NCBI GenBank assembly: GCA_964473205.1
Contig: CAYYOK010000081.1
Coordinates: forward strand, 1 to 15,250
DNA from: CAYMRL01 sp964473205
Lineage (GTDB): Bacteria; Deinococcota; Deinococci; Deinococcales; Trueperaceae
DNA length: 15,250 bases
Direction: 5' to 3'
A model generated the notes under the pieces. The model ran no database searches. It was not told the origin of the DNA and saw nothing but the letters and a program-made list of their open reading frames with translations. A program made the position numbers and the translations under genes. This document shows, one piece after another, positions 6,864 to 13,362 of the stretch. The stretch's first letter is position 1; every line of letters begins with the position of its first letter.

Positions 6864-7715
6864 GTGACGATGTCAGGCTTCAAAGGACTGGGCAACGGTC
6901 AGGGCGGCAGGCACTCCGGGCGTATCGGCGCCTACGTGCTCATAGGGCTCGGCGCGTTCGGCTTGCTGGCTGGGACCGGCGTGCTCAGGGTCTTGGGCGG
7001 GCTGATCGGCGGAGCGCTGCTCGGCGCCATCGCCTACCTCGCCTACACCGAGGGCCGGCGCACAGGCAACACCGTGTGGCGCGTGGCGGCCTACCCTCTG
7101 GCCGGCCTGGCGATTGCCACGATCGTGCCGGGGTCGATGGGCGGAGGCGCCTTCCTCGCCGGCCTGGGCCTGGCGTTCGTGCTGGTGTGGCGCGAGGACC
7201 AGACGCGCTGGTGGGCCCTGATCCCCGCGGGTACGCTCGCGTCGCTGGCGGCCGTGGCGTTCTTCCAGGGTGCCGTGGGCTGGAGCCTCGGCTGGCTGTT
7301 CCTGCTCGGTCTCGCCGCGACCTTCTACCTGCTCACCCGCCTCGAGGTCGAGCCGCAGCCGTGGGCCATCTACCCCGCCGCCGCCCTCGCCGTGATCTCG
7401 GTCCTGTCGTTCACGACCGCCGGCGGTTGGGTCGTGCCGCTCGCGATGATCGCCATCGGCGGCTGGCTGCTCTACAAGGGTCAGCTGGGCGGTGCCGGCC
7501 GGGCACCGGGCTACGCCGGCACGCCGGCTCCGGTCAGCGCTCCGATACCTGCCGCTCCGATACCTGCCGAAGGGCAGCCGGGCGGTGCCCCGGCTCCTAG
7601 CCCAGAAGTGAGTCCCGCGGCGAGCCCTGCAGCGAGCCCCGCAGCGGCTCCCGAGCACGGCGAGCAACCCGGTGCGCAGCAGGGCACCGAAGAGCCCCGG
7701 TCCGGGACCTACTGA
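6864..7715 (+). CDS. Polytopic membrane protein with a Pro/Ala-rich C-terminal tail, paralogue of the operon's membrane protein
   Basis: The 283-residue protein has a Gly/Lys-containing N terminus, about eight hydrophobic segments between 21 and 205, and a tail (about 208-283) of Pro, Ala, Ser, Gly and Glu. The membrane part matches the protein at 3884-4489 in three blocks: GGAFLA (94-99), WALIPAG.LA.LA (117-129) and WA..PA (167-172). It is transcribed away from the response regulator gene and shares its control region, so it is a natural target of that regulator. The tail is encoded by short DNA repeats and may be variable. Whether it faces the cytoplasm or the outside cannot be judged. The function is unknown; an envelope-stress role is only suggested by context. 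Confidence 0.75.
   Translation: MTMSGFKGLGNGQGGRHSGRIGAYVLIGLGAFGLLAGTGVLRVLGGLIGGALLGAIAYLAYTEGRRTGNTVWRVAAYPLAGLAIATIVPGSMGGGAFLAGLGLAFVLVWREDQTRWWALIPAGTLASLAAVAFFQGAVGWSLGWLFLLGLAATFYLLTRLEVEPQPWAIYPAAALAVISVLSFTTAGGWVVPLAMIAIGGWLLYKGQLGGAGRAPGYAGTPAPVSAPIPAAPIPAEGQPGGAPAPSPEVSPAASPAASPAAAPEHGEQPGAQQGTEEPRSGTY
7539..7568 (+). repeat. Two perfect 15-bp tandem units in the tail of the membrane protein gene
   Basis: GCTCCGATACCTGCC occurs twice back to back and encodes the repeated residues APIPA. It keeps the reading frame. Confidence 0.9.
7611..7646 (+). repeat. Three 12-bp tandem units in the tail of the membrane protein gene
   Basis: Units AGTCCCGCGGCG, AGCCCTGCAGCG and AGCCCCGCAGCG each encode SPAA. 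Synonymous differences among them suggest an older duplication kept for the protein sequence. Confidence 0.85.
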
Positions 7716-7727
7716 CGGGCCAATCGC

Positions 7728-7733
7728 TACACT
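7728..7733 (+). promoter_or_regulatory. Extended -10-like hexamer for a leaderless SDR transcript
   Basis: TACACT lies six bases before the ATG at 7740, and no Shine-Dalgarno sequence is present. A transcript from this element would start at or next to the start codon. Confidence 0.5.
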
Positions 7734-7739
7734 CAGCCG

Positions 7740-8747
7740 ATGGACGTACTGATCCTCGGCGGCACGGGCTTCGTCGGCCGCCACATCGCGAACGCGGCGG
7801 CGAGCGCCGGCATGGCAGTGACCCTGTTCAACCGCGGCACGAAACCGGACGCGCTGCCTGGCACGAGCAGGTTGGTTGGCGATCGCGACGGCGGCCTCGA
7901 CGCCCTGCTAGGCAGGCGTTTCGATGCCGTCGTCGACGTCAGCGGCTACCTGCCGCGCCTGGTCGCCGCCTCGGCCGAGCTGCTCGAGCCCTCTGCCTCT
8001 CGCTACCTATTCATCTCGACGGTCTCGGTCTACGACCTCTCCGCAGAGCTGCCGTTCCGGGACGAGGACGCGCCGCTCGCGACCTTGGACCAGCCGCTGG
8101 GCGAGGAGATCACGAACGCCACCTACGGACCGCTCAAGGTCGCCTGCGAGGAGGTCGTCAGCAGGACCTTCGGCGCGGACCGGACCACCATCGTCAGGCC
8201 GACGGTAGTGGCCGGCCCGTTCGATCCTTCCGACCGCTTCACCTACTGGGTCAGGCGGGTGGCCGGTGGCGGCAGGTTCCTGGCGCCGGGATCGAGGTCA
8301 GATCCCGCGCAGTGGATCGATGCCCGCGACCTGGGCGAGTTCGTCGTCAAGCTGTTGGCCGCCGGCACCTCCGGCACGTTCAACGCGGCGACGCCGCCCG
8401 ACTCGCAGACGATGGGCGGCCTGCTCGATGCCTGCGAGGAGGCCGGCGCGGCGTCGGCGGCTTTCTCGGGCAGGCGGCGGGGCGAGCCCGTCTGGACCCC
8501 GGCGGCGGCGCTCGAGCAGTATCAGGTGATGCCTTTCCGCGACATGCCGCTGTGGTTGCCTCCAGGTCACAACTCGCTGATGAGGGTCTCGGCCGAGCGC
8601 GCCGCCGCTGCCGGCCTGCGGCACCGCGCGGCCGAGGAGACGGTCGCCGACACGCTGGCCTGGGACGTCGGCCGCGGCTTGCCCCCGCTCAAGGCCGGGC
8701 TGGCGCCGGAGCGCGAGGCAGAGGTGCTCGCCCTGCTCGCCGGCTAG
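7740..8747 (+). CDS. Extended-type SDR / NAD(P)-dependent epimerase-like oxidoreductase
   Basis: The 335-residue product opens directly with a Rossmann fold: ILGGTGFVGRHIA (5-17), with the GGTGFVG dinucleotide-binding motif at 7-13. The active site shows FISTVSVY (91-98, T94 or S96) and YGPLK with Y129 and K133, the YxxxK pair of the family. A later WIDARDLGEFV segment is typical of atypical/extended SDRs. Such proteins act on nucleotide sugars or related carbonyl compounds; the substrate cannot be assigned from sequence. The cofactor preference is unclear, although the basic N31-R32-G33 after strand 2 may favour NADP. The start is an ATG without a ribosome site, preceded by a -10-like hexamer. 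The gene ends one base before the convergent bshB2 stop. Confidence 0.85.
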   Translation: MDVLILGGTGFVGRHIANAAASAGMAVTLFNRGTKPDALPGTSRLVGDRDGGLDALLGRRFDAVVDVSGYLPRLVAASAELLEPSASRYLFISTVSVYDLSAELPFRDEDAPLATLDQPLGEEITNATYGPLKVACEEVVSRTFGADRTTIVRPTVVAGPFDPSDRFTYWVRRVAGGGRFLAPGSRSDPAQWIDARDLGEFVVKLLAAGTSGTFNAATPPDSQTMGGLLDACEEAGAASAAFSGRRRGEPVWTPAAALEQYQVMPFRDMPLWLPPGHNSLMRVSAERAAAAGLRHRAAEETVADTLAWDVGRGLPPLKAGLAPEREAEVLALLAG

Positions 8748-8748
8748 C

Positions 8749-9570
8749 TCAGTCCTCGTCCAGAACGGTCGGCACCTCGGGGTCGAGGTCGTAGTAGCGC
8801 TCGCTCTCGGTGATCCTCTGGTGCCAGCGCTTCGACTGCTCGTCGAGCTTCGAGAGGTCGGCCGGCAGCTCGCCGAACTCGACGCCGAGCTCCTTGCGCC
8901 ACTGCGCGAACATCACCTCGGTCTGGCTGCGGTGCGCCCTCAGCGCCTCGATCTTGTTGCGAGCGAAGTCGCGGATGTCGCTGGTGACGTTCGGCTCGCC
9001 CAGCTCGCGGCCGAGCTGCTCGTGGTCGCCGACTGCCACCGCCAAGTACCGCGGCCTAGACTCGCGCGGCATCTGCCTAAGCGCCAGCACCGTCGCCTGG
9101 CCGATGGCGTCATGATCGGGGTGCACGCCGTAGCCGGGGTAGAAGCCGATGACGGTCGACGGCCTGAACTCCTCGATGAAGCCGCGGATCCTGGCGCCGA
9201 CCTCGTCTAAGTCCTCGAACTCGACGCACTTGTCGCGCAGGCCCATGTAGGAGAACGCGGCGCCGAGCTCGGCGCACGCCTCGGCCAGCTCCACCTCGCG
9301 CACGTCGCGCAGGGACTCGCGGTTGGCGAAGGCGGGGCGGCCCATGCGGCGCCCCATGTCGCCGTAGGTCGCGCACAGGTAATGAACCCTGAGCCCGGCC
9401 GCGGAGAACTTGGCCATCGTCCCACCCGAGCCGAAGGACTCGTCGTCAGGGTGCGGCAGCACCACGAGGAGCGCGGTCTCAGCGGCCGGGAGCAGCTCGC
9501 GGGCTACGCGGTACTCGTGAGCGGGATCGGACGGAGCCTGGCCGGCCTCGGCGCTGCGGAGCGCGCTCAC
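8749..9570 (-). CDS. bshB2: Bacillithiol biosynthesis deacetylase BshB2 (PIG-L/LmbE family)
   Basis: The 273-residue protein carries the PIG-L zinc site: HPDDE (H40, D42, D43) and HPDHD (H150, D152, H153). Around these it shows the BshB2 signatures GDMGRRMG.P.FANRE (70-85), GLRDK..EFED (110-120), FYPGYGVHPDHDA and RAHRSQTE (211-218). It closely resembles the Bacillus BshB2 (YojG) type as I recall it. The enzyme removes the acetyl group from GlcNAc-malate to give GlcN-malate, the second step of bacillithiol synthesis, and may also deacetylate related thiol conjugates. It has about 30 extra N-terminal residues and a longer C terminus than the Bacillus protein. The GTG start lies one base after the yojF stop, with GGGAGG six bases upstream, so the two genes are coupled. 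bshA and bshC are not in this window. Confidence 0.88.
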   Translation of the reverse strand: MSALRSAEAGQAPSDPAHEYRVARELLPAAETALLVVLPHPDDESFGSGGTMAKFSAAGLRVHYLCATYGDMGRRMGRPAFANRESLRDVREVELAEACAELGAAFSYMGLRDKCVEFEDLDEVGARIRGFIEEFRPSTVIGFYPGYGVHPDHDAIGQATVLALRQMPRESRPRYLAVAVGDHEQLGRELGEPNVTSDIRDFARNKIEALRAHRSQTEVMFAQWRKELGVEFGELPADLSKLDEQSKRWHQRITESERYYDLDPEVPTVLDED

Positions 9571-9571
9571 C

Positions 9572-9925
9572 TCAGGCCTCCCTGAAGGGCGTCGCCGAGA
9601 GCTGCAGCGCCACGGTGAGCTGGCCGTCGTCGTCGAGGCCGGCGAGGAGCAGCTCGCCGCGCTCGTTGACCTCGAAGTCGGTCAGCCCGTCGGCGTAGAC
9701 CCAGCCCTCGCCCAGCTTCAGGCCGACGCGGTACGGCCCGGCTCCGGTCACCTTGCCGCGCTGGTAGTTGAGCTTGGCGTTCCGGACGAACGCGATCACT
9801 GGCGGACGCTTCTCGGGCCCGAGCGAGGTGTAGGAGCCCGTCGTCGTCTCGAGGTGCACGTAGACGTCGCTACCGCGCCTGAGATCGAGCTCGCTCTGCA
9901 CCGTGTGGCGATCGATGGGCTGCAT
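9572..9925 (-). CDS. yojF: YojF family protein (DUF1806), partner of BshB2
   Basis: The 117-residue protein matches the YojF/DUF1806 family in several places: DVYVHLETT (20-28), FVRNAKLNYQRGK (47-59), GPYRVGLKL (63-71), GWVYADGLT (74-82) and VALQLSATPF at the end. In Bacillus yojF sits directly beside yojG (bshB2), and the same order is kept here. The molecular role is not established; a helper of the deacetylase is the usual guess. The start is set by CAGGAGG four bases before the ATG. It is the first gene of a two-gene operon. Confidence 0.85.
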   Translation of the reverse strand: MQPIDRHTVQSELDLRRGSDVYVHLETTTGSYTSLGPEKRPPVIAFVRNAKLNYQRGKVTGAGPYRVGLKLGEGWVYADGLTDFEVNERGELLLAGLDDDGQLTVALQLSATPFREA

Positions 9926-9973
9926 GGTCCTCCTGAGGCGGCGGCGCGCAGCGCCTGGCCGCGGACAGGACCG

Positions 9974-9979
9974 AGTCTA
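9974..9979 (-). promoter_or_regulatory. -10-like hexamer of the yojF-bshB2 operon
   Basis: Read on the minus strand the hexamer is TAGACT, identical to the one before the thiolase gene. It would give a leader of about 40 bases that includes the yojF ribosome site. No clear -35 is visible. Confidence 0.4.
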
Positions 9980-10032
9980 GCCCTGGCGGCTCCCGAACCG
10001 CGAGAGCGAGGTCACGTAAGGCGCGGCGCAGG

Positions 10033-10038
10033 TATCAT
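10033..10038 (+). promoter_or_regulatory. -10-like hexamer for a leaderless aminopeptidase transcript
   Basis: TATCAT lies six bases before the ATG at 10045, and no Shine-Dalgarno sequence intervenes. The spacing predicts transcription starting at the start codon. Confidence 0.5.
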
Positions 10039-10044
10039 CCCGCC

Positions 10045-11223
10045 ATGCATTGGCTCGCAGACGCGCAAGAGGAACTCAGGCGCTCGAAGATCGACGGCTG
10101 GCTGGTCTACGACTTCCGCGGCAGCAACCCGGCCGCGCGCAAGACGCTCGTGCCGCTCCTCGGCGGTGGCGTCGCGAGTCGACGCGCCTTCCTGTGGGTG
10201 CCAGCCGAGGGCAGCCCGACGCTGTTGGTGCACGCGATCGAGCTGGGCAACGTCCCGCGCGGGCTGCCAGTCACGACCCGCAGCTACGCCAGCCGCGAGA
10301 GCATGACCGAGGAGCTGCGAGGGATGCTCGCAGGTGCCGCCCGCGTGGCGATGGACTACTCGCCAGACGGCGACAACCCCTACGTCGGCACCGTCGACGC
10401 CGGCACGGTCGAGCGCATCAGAGCGCTGGGCGTCGAGGTGGTCTCTTCCGGCGACGTCTCGCAGACCCTCGAGGTGTGGAGCGCCGGTCAACTCGAGCAG
10501 CATCTGCAGGCCGCCGCCGTGGTGCTCGACGCCAAGGACGCGGCGTTCGCGTTCCTGACCCAGCGCTGCGCGGCCGGGCACGAGGTCCGCGAGACGGAGG
10601 TCCAGGCCGTCATCGAGGAGGCCTTCAGGGCCGGCGGCTGCATCCGCGACCATGCGCCAAACGTCAGCTTCGGGGCTCACGCTGCCGATCCTCACTACGA
10701 GCCCGGCGGCGCCAACGACGCGGTGCTCCAGCCCGGCGAGGTGGTCCTGATCGACCTGTGGGCCAAGCTGCCCGACGACGAGGCTCCGTACGCCGACGTG
10801 ACCTGGATGGGCGTGCGCGGCGAGCCGTCGCAGGAAGTGGCAGGCACCTTCGAGGCCGTCAAGGCGGCGCGCGACGCCGCGCTCACCGCGATAGCCGACG
10901 CTTATGGCGCGGGCGTCTGGCCCGAGGGCCGCGACATCGACGCGGCTGCTCGCGCCGAGCTGAAGCGGGCCGGCCACGGCCCGGCGTTCATCCACCGGAC
11001 CGGGCACAGCATCGGCCTGCGCTCGGCGCACGGGCAGGCCGTTCACCTAGACGGCTTCGAGACCTCGGACGCGCGCCGGCTGCGGCCGGGGCTCGGCGTC
11101 ACCATCGAGCCGGGCGCGTACTACCCGGGGCGTTACGGCGTGCGCTCGGAGATCAACGTCTACCTGGCCCCCGACGGGCCGGTCGCCACGACCGACCTGC
11201 AGGCGGAGCTCGAGGTCCTCTGA
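10045..11223 (+). CDS. M24 family metallopeptidase (Xaa-Pro aminopeptidase/dipeptidase type)
   Basis: The 392-residue protein has the two-domain layout of M24B peptidases: an N-terminal creatinase-like domain (about 1-150) and a C-terminal pita-bread domain (about 155-390). All five dinuclear metal ligands are recognisable: D237 (LIDLWAK), D251 (ADVTWMG), H321 (HRTGHSIG), E355 (TIEPGAYYP) and E369 (RSEINVYL). An additional His typical of the S1' region sits at H212 (SFGAHAADPHY). It should act in the cytoplasm on peptides with Pro in the second position; which class (aminopeptidase or dipeptidase) cannot be told. The gene ends 14 bases before the convergent channel gene. Confidence 0.9.
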   Translation: MHWLADAQEELRRSKIDGWLVYDFRGSNPAARKTLVPLLGGGVASRRAFLWVPAEGSPTLLVHAIELGNVPRGLPVTTRSYASRESMTEELRGMLAGAARVAMDYSPDGDNPYVGTVDAGTVERIRALGVEVVSSGDVSQTLEVWSAGQLEQHLQAAAVVLDAKDAAFAFLTQRCAAGHEVRETEVQAVIEEAFRAGGCIRDHAPNVSFGAHAADPHYEPGGANDAVLQPGEVVLIDLWAKLPDDEAPYADVTWMGVRGEPSQEVAGTFEAVKAARDAALTAIADAYGAGVWPEGRDIDAAARAELKRAGHGPAFIHRTGHSIGLRSAHGQAVHLDGFETSDARRLRPGLGVTIEPGAYYPGRYGVRSEINVYLAPDGPVATTDLQAELEVL

Positions 11224-11237
11224 CGCGCAGCAGTCGC

Positions 11238-12329
11238 CTAGGCGGGCGCCGCTGCCCTCTCGTACGGCCGTAGCTTCCCGAGCGACTCGGCCAGGACCAC
11301 CAGGTCGTCGCCGGTGGTGAGGACGAAGTCCGACGCGGGGTTGGTGTGCGTCACTCCCGAGCGCGCCACGGCGAGCAGCGTCGCCGAGTGGTGGCGTCGC
11401 AGCCACGCCGAGACCTCGTCGATCGGCTTGTCGACGCAGTCGTCGGGCAGCTCGACACGGTAGAGCTCGGATCCCTCGCCGCCGGAGACGATGTCGGTCA
11501 CGAGCTCGGACAGTCCCGGGTACATGGCGGACCTGGCCAGCAGATGCGACGACAGCATCGACGTGACCAGGAACTCGTCGACGTTGGCGCGGCGGAAGTG
11601 CTTGGCGTGGAGCGGGTTGTTCACCTCGACGACGGTGCGCACGTGCGGCGCGACGGCCTCGATGGCCAGCACGACCAGGATCGAGTGCATGTCCGCCTCG
11701 TTGCTGCCGTCGGCCGGGCACACGATGGCGGAGCGCGCGTTCTCGATACCGGCCCGCCGAAGGTCGGCCTCCGAGGTGTCGGAGCCGCGCACGAAGTAGA
11801 CGCCGTCGTCAGCGGGGCTCTTGTCGGCATCGTGGATCAGGACGACGCGCCCACCGTACTCGTCTTCCTTCAGCTCCTCGATGAGGTTGCGAGCGGTCGC
11901 GTTCCAGCCGCAGACGATGACGTGGTCCCTGTATCCCGATGCTCCCATGCCCTGCCCTTCCTTGAGGAGGAAATCGATCATGAACCCGACGAGAGCGCCG
12001 GTGATGGTCGCGACGATCGCTACGCCGAACAGCCCCAGCAGCCAGCCCATCACCCAGCCGACGGGGCCTGAGGCGTAGGAGGCGTCGCCCTGGCCGAGCA
12101 CCGTGGTGGCGGCCCAGTAGAACGAGGCGCCGAAGTCCGCGATCTCGTGGTCGGTCTCGAACGTCCACACGATCAGCGAGATGAACAGCAAGATGACGAC
12201 GAGCCCGATCAGGAGGGACCTGAAGAAGCTGGCCTCGACCTGCTCGGACATCCGCTTGAGGTGCCAGCCGACCCTGCGGATGAACGGGTTCTCGATCAGC
12301 CGTGCGACTCTAGCTTTCACGTGAGACAT
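11238..12329 (-). CDS. Two-TM RCK-domain potassium-channel-like protein with atypical selectivity filter
   Basis: The 363-residue protein has a basic cytoplasmic N terminus (1-35), TM1 (about 37-56), a pore helix (SFYWAATT, 69-76) and TM2 (about 91-120). A cytoplasmic RCK/TrkA-N domain starts at DHVIVCGWNATA (135-146), and a TrkA-C domain covers about 285-350. This is the architecture of MthK-like, RCK-gated K+ channels. The filter reads T-V-L-G-Q-G-D (76-82) instead of T-V-G-Y-G-D, with one extra residue and Gln for Tyr, so K+ selectivity should not be assumed. The nucleotide-binding site begins GWNATA rather than the full GxGxxG. The annotated ATG at 12329 is five bases from the divergent kinase ATG; an in-frame GTG at 12320 is an alternative start. 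Confidence 0.85.
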   Translation of the reverse strand: MSHVKARVARLIENPFIRRVGWHLKRMSEQVEASFFRSLLIGLVVILLFISLIVWTFETDHEIADFGASFYWAATTVLGQGDASYASGPVGWVMGWLLGLFGVAIVATITGALVGFMIDFLLKEGQGMGASGYRDHVIVCGWNATARNLIEELKEDEYGGRVVLIHDADKSPADDGVYFVRGSDTSEADLRRAGIENARSAIVCPADGSNEADMHSILVVLAIEAVAPHVRTVVEVNNPLHAKHFRRANVDEFLVTSMLSSHLLARSAMYPGLSELVTDIVSGGEGSELYRVELPDDCVDKPIDEVSAWLRRHHSATLLAVARSGVTHTNPASDFVLTTGDDLVVLAESLGKLRPYERAAAPA

Positions 12330-12335
12330 ACGATA
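12329..12335. promoter_or_regulatory. Overlapping divergent -10-like hexamers between channel and kinase genes
   Basis: TACGAT (12329-12334, plus strand) and TATCGT (12330-12335, minus strand) overlap almost completely within the near-palindrome CATACGATATG. Each has an in-frame start codon nine bases downstream on its own strand (ATG at 12344 on plus, GTG at 12320 on minus), the spacing seen at the thiolase gene. Confidence 0.4.
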
Positions 12336-12343
12336 TGGGCGTG

Positions 12344-13342
12344 ATGGACGGTGCGCGCGCGGAAATAGCTCACGCTGAGCAGGTCGGGGCGGGGTCCGAG
12401 GGCCGCCGGCCCCTGGTCGTGGTCGGCGATTACGCCTGGGACGTGATGATCCGCGGCAACACCGAGCTGCTGTCCGGCGGGGACATCTTCGGCGAGGTGC
12501 AGCTGGCGCCGGGCGGCAGCGCCGCCAACTCCGCCGTCTGGGCGCAGCGCTGCGGCCTGCGCACGACGTTCGTCGGCAAGATCGGCCGCGACCGCTTCGG
12601 GGTGCTGGCGCAGGAAGACCTCGCCGGCGAGGACGTCGAGGCGGTGTGGCTCCACTCCGACGCCCACCTCACCGGCTCGGTGGCGGTGTGGATCGATCAC
12701 ACCGGCCAGCGCTCGATGGTCTCCGGCAAGGGCGCGGACCACTACCTGCTGCCGTCCGAGCTGCCGCTGCGGCTCCTGGGGCGGGCCGCTCACCTGCACC
12801 TCAGCGCCTGGTCGTTCTTCGGCGATCCGCCGCGCGCGGCGGTCAGGCGCGCCGCCGCCGTCGTCAAGGACGCCGGCGGCACGCTCTCGCTCGACCCCGG
12901 CTCGTTCCAGATGATCCAGGAGCTGGGCGTCGACGCGTTCGTGTCGTGCACCGCCGACCTCGGCGTCGACCTGCTGCTGCCGAACTTCGAGGAGGGGCGC
13001 GTCCTGAGCGGCGAGACGGACCCCGAGCGCATAGCCAGGCGGCTGGCCGAGGTCTACCGGGGCGCTCTCATCGCCTTGAAGCTCGACGCCGACGGCGCCT
13101 ACGTCCTGGAAGACGGCGTAGGCACGGCCTGCGGTCCGGCGCCGGGACGGCTCGTCGACGCCACCGGCGCCGGCGACGCGTTCGCCGGCGCCTTCCTCGC
13201 CGACTGGTTGCGGGGCGCCACTCCAGCCAAGGCGGCCGCGAGGGCGAACGAGGTGTCCGCCTGGGTCATCGAGCGAGTCGGGGCGAGGCCGCCGGGCGAC
13301 GGCGCTCTCGAGCGCCTGCTGGGCCGGCCGCGCATCCCCTGA
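12344..13342 (+). CDS. PfkB family carbohydrate/nucleoside kinase
   Basis: The product has 332 residues from the ATG at 12344 (335 from the in-frame ATG at 12335). Both PfkB signatures are present: GGSAANSAVWAQRCGLRTT with VGKIGRDRFG near the N terminus, and DATGAGDAFAGAFLADWL with the GAGD anion hole and catalytic base D278. The family uses ATP to phosphorylate ribose, fructose, 2-keto-3-deoxygluconate or nucleosides. The substrate is not evident, and no sugar transporter or regulator is adjacent. The downstream start is preferred because the only -10-like element (TACGAT) ends directly before the upstream ATG, and no ribosome site precedes either codon. It is divergent from the channel gene. 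Confidence 0.88.
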   Translation: MDGARAEIAHAEQVGAGSEGRRPLVVVGDYAWDVMIRGNTELLSGGDIFGEVQLAPGGSAANSAVWAQRCGLRTTFVGKIGRDRFGVLAQEDLAGEDVEAVWLHSDAHLTGSVAVWIDHTGQRSMVSGKGADHYLLPSELPLRLLGRAAHLHLSAWSFFGDPPRAAVRRAAAVVKDAGGTLSLDPGSFQMIQELGVDAFVSCTADLGVDLLLPNFEEGRVLSGETDPERIARRLAEVYRGALIALKLDADGAYVLEDGVGTACGPAPGRLVDATGAGDAFAGAFLADWLRGATPAKAAARANEVSAWVIERVGARPPGDGALERLLGRPRIP

Positions 13343-13347
13343 GGCGC

Positions 13348-13353
13348 TAGACT
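13348..13353 (+). promoter_or_regulatory. -10-like hexamer for the beta-oxidation gene pair
   Basis: TAGACT lies nine bases before the ATG at 13363. The space between has only a weak GGGG run, so a leaderless or very short-leader transcript is likely. Confidence 0.45.
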
Positions 13354-13362
13354 CGCGGGGTA

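Noticed and set aside
10012..11046. Minus-strand frame of 344 codons opposite the aminopeptidase gene
   Set aside because: It is a shadow of a gene with all five M24 metal ligands, and has no ribosome site or recognisable domain.
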